64,000 nucleotides of DNA, taken from Paraglaciecola sp. 20A4. Its GTDB lineage: Bacteria > Pseudomonadota > Gammaproteobacteria > Enterobacterales > Alteromonadaceae. Position numbers and translations under genes: made by a program. The notes below the pieces were generated by a model that saw only the letters and a program-made list of their open reading frames with translations, was not told the DNA's origin and did no database searches. Shown here one piece after another: positions 10,079-17,741 of this stretch; the stretch's first letter is position 1; every line of letters starts with the position of its first letter. The DNA lies in assembly GCF_011378905.1 (NCBI RefSeq), contig NZ_WTPY01000007.1, positions 62,001-126,000 on the forward strand. Reading direction: 5' to 3'.

Positions 10079-10399
10079 GTGAGGCCGCATGTGGCCCGGG
10101 ATTTTACTGCGCAGTTAAGCACGGATCTGATTATGGACATGGGTTATGAAACTGCATATGCAAAAAGTGTGATGTTTAACCCAGTTGGAAGTGTAGGAGC
10201 AAATATATACTCTTCTGGGAATGTTAGTGGCTTCTACCAGTCTTTGGATATATGTGCCGTAGGCTGTGTTAATATCGAAGGGAATTATCAAAACTGTCGT
10301 TTGGAACATCCATTGGGCCAGCTGGAGGCTCCTAAACACTCCATGTATAGCGGATGTCTTACGACATCCGCTTTTTTTACACGCTGTTTTAGAACTTAG
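10079..10399 (+). pseudogene. Degraded reading frame behind the toxin/immunity pair
   Basis: A 106-codon frame with a GTG start and no good ribosome site. Its last codons run through the terminator hairpin at 10349-10378, so it is not an intact gene. The middle (SSGNVSGFYQSLDICAVGCVNIEG) has a composition and paired cysteines loosely like the toxin tip (VDVSLSESCNSGSGCSSAL), but the similarity is weak. Displaced remnants of older toxin C-termini are common behind RHS toxins and that is my tentative reading. It may equally be noncoding. Confidence 0.25.
10349..10378 (+). terminator. Rho-independent terminator closing the toxin locus
   Basis: A perfect 10-bp stem AGCGGATGTC (10349-10358) / GACATCCGCT (10363-10372) with a TTAC loop and seven T. 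It lacks a T tract for the minus strand, so it serves the plus-strand toxin operon. It lies 11 bp from the convergent TonB receptor gene. Confidence 0.9.
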
Positions 10400-12515
10400 C
10401 TCTTACGCCAAGGCTAACAGAACGGCCTGAAAGCGGTACTTTATCCTTAATATAGGAAGAATGTACGCGACCCTCTTCATTGGTTAAGTTGTTACCCTTT
10501 AGATAGATAGTCATATCCATCTTATCGAGATCTAAATAATAATTAGCCGAGGCTGATAGCATGGTATAACCATCTGTGTCGGTTTCATTTGAAGCTATTT
10601 TGTCTTGTTTACTATTGCGTACGACTTCAATTTCACTGTGCCAATTACCTTGTTCATAGTGTATTGAACTACCAACTCTCATGGGGGGGATACGTGGTAC
10701 GTTTCCACCTTCATCCAATTTAGCACGGGTATAATCGCTGAAAATCTCCCAACGTAGCTCGTCGGTTATATGCAAATCTAGCTGGGCTTCGAAGCCATAA
10801 AGAGTGGCGTCCTGTTGTTGGAAAAGCACCACGGGTAAACCGTCTGTTTCTTCTTCAGGTTCACCATTTAGCGCTACATCTGCATCAAAACTCGCTTGTG
10901 TTATTAACTGCCCGTCAACAGACACCAAGCCGGTACGTTGTTCAAATATATAATTGCCCACCTGATTATGAAACAAGCTCACGGACGCATTCCAAGCATC
11001 GTCCTGGTATCGATAGGTAAAGTCTAGATTGTTAGATTCCTCTTTATCCATATCTTGTGAGGCTTGGCTAAGGGTATACACGCCTTCTTGTTCATCAATC
11101 GTAAAACCGCCACCAATTTCATAGACGCCTGAACCTATATGTGGACCATAGGAAAATATCTCTGAAGCTGAGGGGGCTCGCTGGGAGTAAGCGTAGTTAA
11201 AGGCCAGTGAGTGATGATCGTCAAGATTCCATACAACACCAGCGGAACCTGATACTGCAGTATAATCTTTATTATCAAAAGAGAGATTGCTTAATTGTTC
11301 TAAATCAGCATAGAAATCATTATTTACCTTGTGTTTAAGGTTTTCTGCTCTGGCGCCTAACTGCCACAACAATGCACCCATTTCATGTTCTTCCATTAGA
11401 AATACGGCTGTCGTGTTGGTTTTAGTCGGTGGGGTAAAGGCTTCTTCACCTAAGGCTGAAAAATCTAAATGGTTATAGTGAAGTCCCATTACGCCTTTCC
11501 AACCAGCGACGACTTCATGTTCGGCCCATAACCTTGATTCTATGGTTTCATTTTTGAACGTTGTACCGGCTTCAGCACCTTCAAATTCAGTATGTTGGTA
11601 ATCGGTATAAGCACTTTGTAAATGAACGGCCTTGAAAAAGCCACTTAGTTTGTTCCAATCGACCACACCCTGGTAACGATTTTGTTTTAATTTGATATAC
11701 ACATCTTCTTCTACAGGTAAGCCATATTCAGAGTCCATACGACCGTAAGAAAGTGCAACGCGTGTATCGTCGGTGATCCAGCCTCCGCCAAGATTATACC
11801 CGTGAGCACTGATAGATGAGTTTGCAAGCTCGCCACTGCCGCCGTCTTCATTGATATCAGCCGGTACCGGAATTTTATAGTCACCGGTTTTACGATTATA
11901 GCCGTCAACATGGAAGACAAAATCACCACTTCCTACATTTAAATCGGTTGAAAGTGTTTTTGCGTCAGCGACATTATCGTACTGGGCGAAAACTTCTCCA
12001 GTGAGTCCTTCTTGTCGTTGGGTGGGTAACCGATTATCAACCACATTAACAACACCACCTATGGCGCCGCTGCCATACAACAACGTTGCTGGTCCTCTAA
12101 GTACCTCAATTTGGGTTGCCGTTGAGGTCTCTGTCGCTACCTGATGATCAGGACCAACGCGAGAGGCATCAGAGGCATCTAAACCATTTTGTACCACTTT
12201 GATACGTGGGCCATCTAAGCCTCGGATAATTGGGCTACTGGCTACAGGTCCGAAAAAAGAACTGTGTACACCAGGCATGTTTTTAAGGGTTTCACCAAGG
12301 GTTGCGGCTTGATTCTGATCCAGCTCTTCGCCACTAAGAATACTCACCGGTGTACTCGATTGAAGCACCGTTCTGTTTAATGGTGACGCGGTGATCAGTA
12401 GGGTTTCAATATCCTGCTCATCTTTTTGGATATTTTGATCATGGTTCTGTGCTTGTGTGTGCGTACTAATAGCGGCTAATACAGCTAATAAAATGGTAGT
12501 GTGCTTCGTTTTCAT
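10389..12515 (-). CDS. TonB-dependent outer-membrane receptor, ZnuD-like (zinc uptake)
   Basis: 708 residues from the ATG at 12515, chosen over the upstream ATG at 12536 because AAGAGAC precedes it and it starts a clean signal peptide ending at TQA-Q. A plug domain follows (ETLLITASPLNRT, then IIRGLDGPRIKVVQNGLDASDASRVGPDHQ and EVLRGPATLLYGSGAIGGVVNVVDN), then a 22-strand barrel with the terminal aromatic LGVRAKF. The plug, with its VGPDHQ stretch, resembles ZnuD zinc receptors. The next gene upstream on the same strand is a small His/Cys protein preceded by an exact Zur-core operator, so zinc limitation very probably induces both. Family is certain; zinc as substrate is a well-supported inference. 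Confidence 0.88.
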   Translation of the reverse strand: MKTKHTTILLAVLAAISTHTQAQNHDQNIQKDEQDIETLLITASPLNRTVLQSSTPVSILSGEELDQNQAATLGETLKNMPGVHSSFFGPVASSPIIRGLDGPRIKVVQNGLDASDASRVGPDHQVATETSTATQIEVLRGPATLLYGSGAIGGVVNVVDNRLPTQRQEGLTGEVFAQYDNVADAKTLSTDLNVGSGDFVFHVDGYNRKTGDYKIPVPADINEDGGSGELANSSISAHGYNLGGGWITDDTRVALSYGRMDSEYGLPVEEDVYIKLKQNRYQGVVDWNKLSGFFKAVHLQSAYTDYQHTEFEGAEAGTTFKNETIESRLWAEHEVVAGWKGVMGLHYNHLDFSALGEEAFTPPTKTNTTAVFLMEEHEMGALLWQLGARAENLKHKVNNDFYADLEQLSNLSFDNKDYTAVSGSAGVVWNLDDHHSLAFNYAYSQRAPSASEIFSYGPHIGSGVYEIGGGFTIDEQEGVYTLSQASQDMDKEESNNLDFTYRYQDDAWNASVSLFHNQVGNYIFEQRTGLVSVDGQLITQASFDADVALNGEPEEETDGLPVVLFQQQDATLYGFEAQLDLHITDELRWEIFSDYTRAKLDEGGNVPRIPPMRVGSSIHYEQGNWHSEIEVVRNSKQDKIASNETDTDGYTMLSASANYYLDLDKMDMTIYLKGNNLTNEEGRVHSSYIKDKVPLSGRSVSLGVRAKF

Positions 12516-12594
12516 CTTGATGTCTCTTGCATGCATATCAAATAACAGCCGGTATATCGTTAAATAACCGGAAAAATAGTGGGTTTAATAGGGA

Positions 12595-12906
12595 CTAAAA
12601 TACTGAAGGGGGATCACGATTTCCTGCTGTGCGCACAAACAGCGGAAGATAGCGTTTAATCTTTATTTCAATCGTAAACCCTACAAGGGGCAAAGCTAAT
12701 ACAGGTGGGAAACCAACAGGTATGGAATTATCAAGGTTATGAACCGTTAAGCATAGAGCACAATGATTTTCGCTCTGTGAATTATGGGAATTATCATGCC
12801 AATCGTAAAGAACACTGGCCGCAACACAAAGCAGCAGCACAAGCACGAGTGTGTATTTCAACATCGTGGACTGTTTTCTTAGTGAGTGGAATGAATTTTT
12901 TTGCAT
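12595..12906 (-). CDS. Small His/Cys-rich exported protein (DUF2946-like) under Zur control
   Basis: 103 residues if started at 12906, or 89 from the in-frame ATG at 12864. A single hydrophobic segment (LVLVLLLCVAASVL) is followed by a metal-ligand-rich stretch, DWHDNSHNSQSENHCALC, then by a second hydrophobic segment and a C-terminal RDPPSVF that resembles the ending of DUF2946 proteins. It looks like a periplasmic or membrane-bound metal-binding partner of the receptor 79 bp downstream. Neither start has a clear ribosome site. If the promoter described at 12910-12945 is right, the 12906 start would be almost leaderless and the 12864 start would have a leader of about 45 nt. Function is inferred from context. 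Confidence 0.65.
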   Translation of the reverse strand: MQKNSFHSLRKQSTMLKYTLVLVLLLCVAASVLYDWHDNSHNSQSENHCALCLTVHNLDNSIPVGFPPVLALPLVGFTIEIKIKRYLPLFVRTAGNRDPPSVF

Positions 12907-12909
12907 GAT

Positions 12910-12945
12910 TGTTATAATATAACATCATTGTTTTTATTTTGTCGA
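12910..12945 (-). promoter_or_regulatory. Zur operator overlapping the promoter of the receptor operon
   Basis: TGTTATAATATAACA (12910-12924) is an exact match to the core of the gammaproteobacterial Zur consensus (GAAATGTTATANTATAACATTTC). On the minus strand the same bases contain a -10-like TATATT (12916-12921), with TCGACA (12940-12945) 18 bp upstream as a -35. Zn-Zur bound here would block RNA polymerase. Transcription would begin near 12909 and read into the small His/Cys gene and the TonB receptor. The operator call is strong; the exact promoter elements are an inference. Confidence 0.85.
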
Positions 12946-13107
12946 GTGTTAATCCGCTCAATTAATAACTGAACTAAAAATAATAGTGATTGTAATCAAT
13001 GAAATAGAAAAAGGCAGTGAGATTTCAAAACTGCATTTTGAAATCTAGCACTAAGGGTAGGCTAAAAATCACGCTTATGGGCTAAGCAAATCATTGTGCG
13101 TTATGGT

Positions 13108-13398
13108 TTATTTTGATTCCACACCCGCGCCCAAAACAATAGACCACTCATTTACATGCCAACTTTTCACCAAACCATTTAATACGTAAGGGTCTCGAGT
13201 AGCAAAATCTTCTGCTACTTTTGCGCAGCTACCTTCAAATAATAACGCAGCGCCAATAGTCGGCTCGGTTAGTGCGCCGCCTAATCTTAACTCCCCTCGG
13301 TCAGCCGCAGATATTGCTAATTTTAGGTGTTCTTCACGATACGCTTCGCGCTTTTGCAAATATCCTTGCACAACGTCGTAGGTCAATAAATAGTACAT
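13108..13398 (-). CDS. YciI-like (YCII domain) protein
   Basis: A 96-residue single-domain protein of the YCII superfamily (dimeric ferredoxin-like fold): MYYLLTYDV at the start, then KREAYREEHLKLAISAADRGELRLGGAL and FATRDPYVLNGLVKSWHVNEWSIVLG. The conserved His in REEHL and Asp in RDPY are the residues proposed to form the family's putative active site. An AGGAAACCTAG ribosome site precedes the ATG. The biochemical role of YciI proteins is largely unknown. The gene stands alone. Confidence 0.88.
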   Translation of the reverse strand: MYYLLTYDVVQGYLQKREAYREEHLKLAISAADRGELRLGGALTEPTIGAALLFEGSCAKVAEDFATRDPYVLNGLVKSWHVNEWSIVLGAGVESK

Positions 13399-13708
13399 CT
13401 AGGTTTCCTATTTTTAGTGGTGATGCATATTGGCCGCGATGTTAATAACTGCTATCACAATGATGCGTAATTTGGTTAAGCGGTTGTGTTAACGTCGAGC
13501 AAAAGACATCTTTGACAGAATGGAATTTTGAAGCGCGGCTCTATTTTACGATGCCTTAATTGTACGCGTTATTAAGCAAAAAAGGGTTATGGCTGTCTAA
13601 TCATATATTCTGATATCGAATACCTTAAGTATCCCACAGTAGGGTATTTCGTGCATAAATCTAATGGATATTGCATTTTTGTTGGTTAGAAACCATTTAA
13701 CGTAGGTC

Positions 13709-13732
13709 AAAAAAAGACCAGTATTGCTGGCC
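13709..13732 (-). terminator. Minus-strand terminator behind a decayed gene
   Basis: Read on the minus strand, GGCCAG and CTGGTC (13727-13732 and 13716-13721) form a 6-bp stem with one G-U pair and run into a stretch of T (A at 13709-13715). It lies 27 bp past the stop codon of the remnant at 13760. Confidence 0.6.
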
Positions 13733-13759
13733 TTTGTTGTTATCAATATAAGCGTTAGT

Positions 13760-13882
13760 TTATTTAGGTAGCTTGAATGTCCAAACTGAACCACCTTGAT
13801 TGAAATGCTTAATGCGCTTGGCTACATCGCCGCCCCATAAAGGTACAGCGCCGCCCCAGCCTGACAATATGCCGCTTTAATC
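13760..13882 (-). pseudogene. 3' remnant of a lost minus-strand gene
   Basis: The minus-strand frame ending at 13760 reads like the genuine C-terminus of a globular protein ([18 protein letters not shown], then a short tail ending in TFKLPK) and is followed at the normal distance by a terminator. Upstream the frame is closed by a stop within about 40 codons, and no start or ribosome site is present. The region further upstream to 14031 is open only in another frame. I read this as a frameshifted or truncated gene. I do not recognise the family. Confidence 0.4.
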
Positions 13883-14257
13883 GTTTCTTTATAGTAAAAT
13901 GAAACGAGTTCGTTAACGCCATCAAAGTCCCATCCGTCCCAAAAGGGTGAAAGCCAATGCGTTATTCTTGTTGCTAGAATAGAGGTAACGGGTGCATAGG
14001 CGCTATGCTCCCTTTGCACAGAAAAACTCATACTTTAGAAGTAATAACTAGGTCTATAGGGGCTGTGAGGGTAGAAATAGGGTGGTTTTAGTACTCGTAA
14101 ACTTAAAGATTACAGTCATCCGGTGAATATTCTCGTCATCAGTATTTGCACCCTTGCTAGTTAATCGGTGCATTACTTAAACCTAATTCAATGCGTAAAT
14201 ATCCAAGAACCTAAATTAATCCGCGATGACGGTATGCTATAGATTTTGATCGTAAAT
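13883..14257. other. Intergenic stretch next to the gene remnant, no supported gene
   Basis: This stretch probably includes more decayed sequence of the gene whose 3' end is at 13760. A 69-codon minus-strand frame (13822-14031) has no recognisable domain. No repeat or RNA gene seen. Confidence 0.4.
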
Positions 14258-14289
14258 GAAAAAGAAAACCCTCGCTTATTGCGAGGGTT
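14258..14289 (-). terminator. Terminator of the NAD(P)-binding protein gene
   Basis: AACCCTCGC (14267-14275) and GCGAGGGTT (14281-14289) form a 9-bp stem with a TTATT loop. On the minus strand it is followed by a T-rich run (A-rich 14258-14266 on plus). It lies 73 bp after the stop codon of the gene at 14362. Confidence 0.8.
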
Positions 14290-14361
14290 CAAAAGAGTGT
14301 TTAGCGGTTGCGGTTAATAAAACCAACCGAACCTTGTAAAGATATGAATGGACTATTTAAT

Positions 14362-14997
14362 TTATACGAATGTTTTTTCCAACGTTTTATCGCCGTTAAA
14401 TAATTCAAATATTTTGTTGTTAAGCGCACTGTTACCTACCGCGTAGGCGAGGGCACTTGCTACATCTTCACGGGTGATGGTCATTTTATCTTTGCTATCA
14501 GGCTTTGCTGATTGGAAGCTGCCCTTTGCATTGTCATCGGTCAAGCTACCAGGGCGTATGATGGTGTAAGTCAGGCCGCTTTGAATAAGGTGCTCATCTG
14601 CCATATGCTTGGCCACCAAATACGGTTTCATTTTGTCCGATCCTTGCGCGGGGTCGTCTGCACCGATTGAGCTAACCATAACAAAATGAGATACACCGGC
14701 ATTTTTTGCGTAGTCAGCCGCTTTGCATGCTGCCCATAAATCGATCAGCATGGTTTTGTCTGCGCCTGTGCTACCGCCAGAACCTGCACTGAAAATAACT
14801 TGGTCACATCCTTTGAATGCGTGGCTAAAATCTTGTTCTAAATCACCTTCCACAATCGTTAGCTTATCGTTGGTAATGTCTGCTAACTTTGACTTATCTC
14901 GTACTAAGGCCACTACTTCTTGACCATTATTAAGCATTTTTTGAGTGGTCATTTTGCCAATTTGTCCACTTGCGCCTATGATTAACGTCTTGTTCAT
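14362..14997 (-). CDS. NAD(P)-binding atypical SDR protein (YhfK/YwnB type)
   Basis: 211 residues forming one Rossmann domain. The nucleotide-binding motif GASGQIG is at residues 8-14, followed by VALVRDKSKL, GDLEQD and the HFVMVSSIGADDP segment. A substrate-side YLVAKHMADE gives the YxxxK pair, and IIRPGSLTDD follows. This pattern belongs to the atypical SDR5 group often annotated as NAD-dependent epimerase-like or NmrA-like proteins, whose substrates are mostly unknown. A good AGGAG ribosome site lies 8 nt before the ATG. The gene is monocistronic with its own terminator. Confidence 0.85.
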   Translation of the reverse strand: MNKTLIIGASGQIGKMTTQKMLNNGQEVVALVRDKSKLADITNDKLTIVEGDLEQDFSHAFKGCDQVIFSAGSGGSTGADKTMLIDLWAACKAADYAKNAGVSHFVMVSSIGADDPAQGSDKMKPYLVAKHMADEHLIQSGLTYTIIRPGSLTDDNAKGSFQSAKPDSKDKMTITREDVASALAYAVGNSALNNKIFELFNGDKTLEKTFV

Positions 14998-15389
14998 TTG
15001 TCATTCTCCTAAAGTCTACTATTCCTCGTGTAAAGAAACCGCTTATGCTGACGGTACGATTTTGTTGGGCTGAACATATTTTTGCTCATTGGCTAATAAC
15101 ACTGGGGTCTTATAATTCCATTTCAACGATAAAGAGGTTATTAGCATTTGTACGCTGATATATGCGATAAAGAACACAGGGAAGGGGAAAATGATTTAAT
15201 AGGGTGGAAAATAATCATTTTGGGCTTTAAATAGGCTGATTGATTATCTATTAACAAGTATATGCAAATTCCCATGTGAAATACTTGTTTTTTAATACGC
15301 TGCCCCAAGCTCTATTGTTAGTGCCAAGAAGATGTACCGTTAAAAGTACAGCAAAGAAAAGAAGTAACGTTAATTCAAAAGGAAAACCT
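14998..15389. other. Divergent intergenic region upstream of hpf
   Basis: 392 bp between divergent genes. It must hold the promoters of both the NAD(P)-binding protein gene and hpf, but I could not identify either with confidence. An in-frame extension of hpf back to 15276 exists but has no ribosome site. No repeat or RNA gene seen. Confidence 0.5.
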
Positions 15390-15746
15390 ATGAAAATAAA
15401 TCTTTCAGGTCACCATGTAGATTTAAGCGATACCGTAAAAGAACACGTCGATGAAAAATTTTCTAAGTTAGCATCTCATTTCCCAACGCTAATCGCTTTG
15501 GATATCATTATTTCAAAAGAACATGGCGAGTACGATATTGAGATAACCACTCAATATGAAGGCACTCGGATCTCTGCATCAGCTCAAAATTCTGTGATGT
15601 ACCCCGCAATTTCTAAAGCGGCTAAAAAGTTGGATGCTGCATTGAAACATCGCAAAGGTCAGTTGAAAGGTGATTTACATAAAAAACCTGAATGTACTAC
15701 ACCTGATATAGCCCACGAAATTATTCAAGAAATGGATTTAACGTAG
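15390..15746 (+). CDS. hpf: Ribosome hibernation promoting factor (HPF/RaiA family)
   Basis: 118 residues from the ATG at 15390, preceded by AAAGGA at 7 nt; an ATG at 15276 in the same frame is rejected for lack of one. The N-terminal MKINLSGHHVDLSDTVKEHVDEKFSKL and the basic stretch KKLDAALKHRKGQLKGDLHKK match short HPF/RaiA proteins, which bind the decoding centre of the 30S subunit in stationary phase. It lacks the long C-terminal dimerisation domain of long-form HPF. It stands apart from rpoN, next to which hpf is found in enterobacteria. A terminator follows. Confidence 0.9.
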   Translation: MKINLSGHHVDLSDTVKEHVDEKFSKLASHFPTLIALDIIISKEHGEYDIEITTQYEGTRISASAQNSVMYPAISKAAKKLDAALKHRKGQLKGDLHKKPECTTPDIAHEIIQEMDLT

Positions 15747-15775
15747 TCCATTTACTTTACTGAAAAAACTAACCT

Positions 15776-15801
15776 AGCCGCTCAATTGAGCGGCTTTTTT
15801 G
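15776..15801 (+). terminator. Rho-independent terminator after hpf
   Basis: AGCCGCTC (15776-15783) and GAGCGGCT (15788-15795) form a perfect 8-bp stem with an AATT loop and a T tract. Confidence 0.9.
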
Positions 15802-15899
15802 TTAGTAATGTGAAGCTGCAAACCCATCAGGTTCACGCCTTTGCTAAGGCCAAGCCTATCTAAATGGTATGTGATAGGCTAATTAGCTTAGCTATATTT

Positions 15900-16481
15900 T
15901 TATTTTTGTTGCTTGATAAGTGCACATATAATCATCACTAATCCACAAAATGCGCCAAATAGATGCGCATTAATGGCGACATTGGCGTCGATTAAAACCG
16001 CTACACTATTACTTGCCCCCGCTATCTGTTCGTTGGCTATTTTCGCCCAGACTCCGGCCATTAATATCCACCCGCTTACGAGGCCGTGTTTTATATCTTG
16101 ATATGCGCCCCATACAAATATGCCGTGCAACACGCCTGAAAGCCCTACGTACCATTGCAATTGAGGGTCTAAATAATAAATGCCGATACTGACGGCAATT
16201 CCGCAGATACAGATCATCATTAAGTAGTGCACGGTTTGGTAATACTGACCGTGAAGGGTCCATAAAAGAACGACAGCGGCAAGGTTGAGTAATAAGTGAT
16301 TCAGATTAGTATGTAAAAAGTTGCCCGTTAATAGCCGCCACCATTCGCCTTGTCCAATTGATTCTCTATCAAAAGCGAGCCACATGCTACTGGTGGGCTC
16401 AGCAATAAATAGCATAGAAGCTATCGTGCATACGAGAATGGGGCCAAGGGAATGTGTCCATGAATAGGGCAGTTTTAACAT
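15900..16481 (-). CDS. rrtA: Rhombosortase, rhomboid-family intramembrane serine protease
   Basis: 193 residues from the ATG at 16481; an in-frame ATG at 16532 adds 17 residues but lacks a ribosome site. A compact six-helix rhomboid with the rhombosortase signature GEWWRLLTGNFLHTNLNHLLLNLA (residues 45-68). The catalytic serine is in GLSGVLHG (Ser115) and the histidine in NAHLFGAFCG (His173). The family cleaves proteins bearing a C-terminal GlyGly-CTERM signal for secretion or surface anchoring. No such substrate is encoded in this window. Family assignment is firm, rhombosortase subclass likely. Confidence 0.85.
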   Translation of the reverse strand: MLKLPYSWTHSLGPILVCTIASMLFIAEPTSSMWLAFDRESIGQGEWWRLLTGNFLHTNLNHLLLNLAAVVLLWTLHGQYYQTVHYLMMICICGIAVSIGIYYLDPQLQWYVGLSGVLHGIFVWGAYQDIKHGLVSGWILMAGVWAKIANEQIAGASNSVAVLIDANVAINAHLFGAFCGLVMIICALIKQQK

Positions 16482-16532
16482 ACAAGTGGCTCTCAGGTGG
16501 GGATGAAATATCAACGGTAAAAAGGACATCAT

Positions 16533-16941
16533 CTTACCCAGATGTGTCGCTCATGTCATGAGCAGGCTCAATCAATGACATGAAATTGAATTTGCGTTAT
16601 AAAATAATTGACGCTTATGCCATAAAGGAACGATGAATAACGTAAATCGTTTCATGAACTACGCACAAATTATCACTAATTACACATTATTTTTAACAGA
16701 TCTGTGCCGTTAATTTCTTTGCCCATTATTGCAAGGCGCCTCGGAGTAATAAGGATATATAGTCAATCAGAACTGATTACCCTCTGTCCACATTTAGATG
16801 GTAAACTCAGTGGTGGTAGTGTTACCGAAAGTTAAGGGCAGCGGTAGATCATCAAATGACCCTTTAGCGCAGACTCTAAGCCGGACGCAAGGATTATCCA
16901 CGAGGATTATTTTGCTTTTAATTAACGACGGAGCGTACGTT
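16533..16941. other. Divergent intergenic region, no gene seen
   Basis: About 410 bp between the rhombosortase and CBS genes. The CBS frame is open back to 16798, but the ribosome site favours a start at 16942. No repeat or RNA gene recognised. Confidence 0.5.
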
Positions 16942-17364
16942 ATGCAAATCAAACACATGATGTCGACAAATATTGTCACTGTAAAAATGGACGACTCGTT
17001 AGCCCAAGTTATAGGTTTGTTCGAGCACCATAATTTTCATCACCTGTTAGTGGTTGAAGAACTTCAGTTAGTCGGCGTGCTATCGGATCGAGATCTCTTA
17101 AAAGCCATCAGTCCTACAGTGGGAACGGCGGCAGAAACCGCTAAAGACGTTGCGTGCTTACACAAGCGAGTACACCAAGTAATGACCCGTAATCCAGTTA
17201 CCTTATCGGCTCAAAGCGGTCTGTTGTTAGCGATTAAAACGTTCAATAAATACTCTGTGTCGTGCTTGCCTATTGTTGATGAAGGCAACCGTCCTGTTGG
17301 TATATTAAGCTGGCGAGATATATTCAAATTTATTGAAAGTAATCAATTAAATAAGCATGGCTAG
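16942..17364 (+). CDS. Two-CBS-domain protein
   Basis: 140 residues from the ATG at 16942, preceded by a GACGGAG ribosome site; the frame is open back to 16798 without one. Two CBS motifs in tandem make one Bateman module: MMSTNIVTVKMDDSLAQVI...GVLSDRDLLKAI (about 5-56) and VMTRNPVTLSAQSGLLLAI...GILSWRDIFKFI (about 76-133). Such stand-alone modules usually bind adenine nucleotides and act as sensors for partner proteins. No partner gene is adjacent, so the role is unknown. Confidence 0.88.
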   Translation: MQIKHMMSTNIVTVKMDDSLAQVIGLFEHHNFHHLLVVEELQLVGVLSDRDLLKAISPTVGTAAETAKDVACLHKRVHQVMTRNPVTLSAQSGLLLAIKTFNKYSVSCLPIVDEGNRPVGILSWRDIFKFIESNQLNKHG

Positions 17365-17741
17365 TATGATGTTTCGTTGCATTTATTCGTCAACCCCCAG
17401 TTAACCATGAGTGGTGCACTTATTATCCGAATTCGGGTGTTACATAGAGTGTAAAGTTCAATGAAGAAGATTAACGCTGCGCTTTTGCTCGTGGGATAGC
17501 TTGAGCATGCTTAGCCCAAATGAACATTAAGACATGCACCTAAATATGCCAATACGTTGATTGTTGACCTAGTACGTCAGCGTTTTCTAAATAAACTCTT
17601 GTCGAAAGTCTGATTTACTTCGGGATTTACGGGACAAAACAAGCTCTTTCAAAAGACCAAACCGAATATTCTTGCTAAATTGTCCATTCATTTTTGTCGC
17701 CGTTGCATGTTAAGTGAATAGTATGTCACGAGGGCAGTAGA
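17365..17741. other. Convergent intergenic region, no gene seen
   Basis: 377 bp between the convergent CBS and ycaQ genes. I see no convincing terminator, repeat or small gene. Confidence 0.45.

Noticed and set aside
13597-13794. 65-codon minus-strand frame
   Set aside because: It spans the terminator at 13709-13732 and has no domain or ribosome site.
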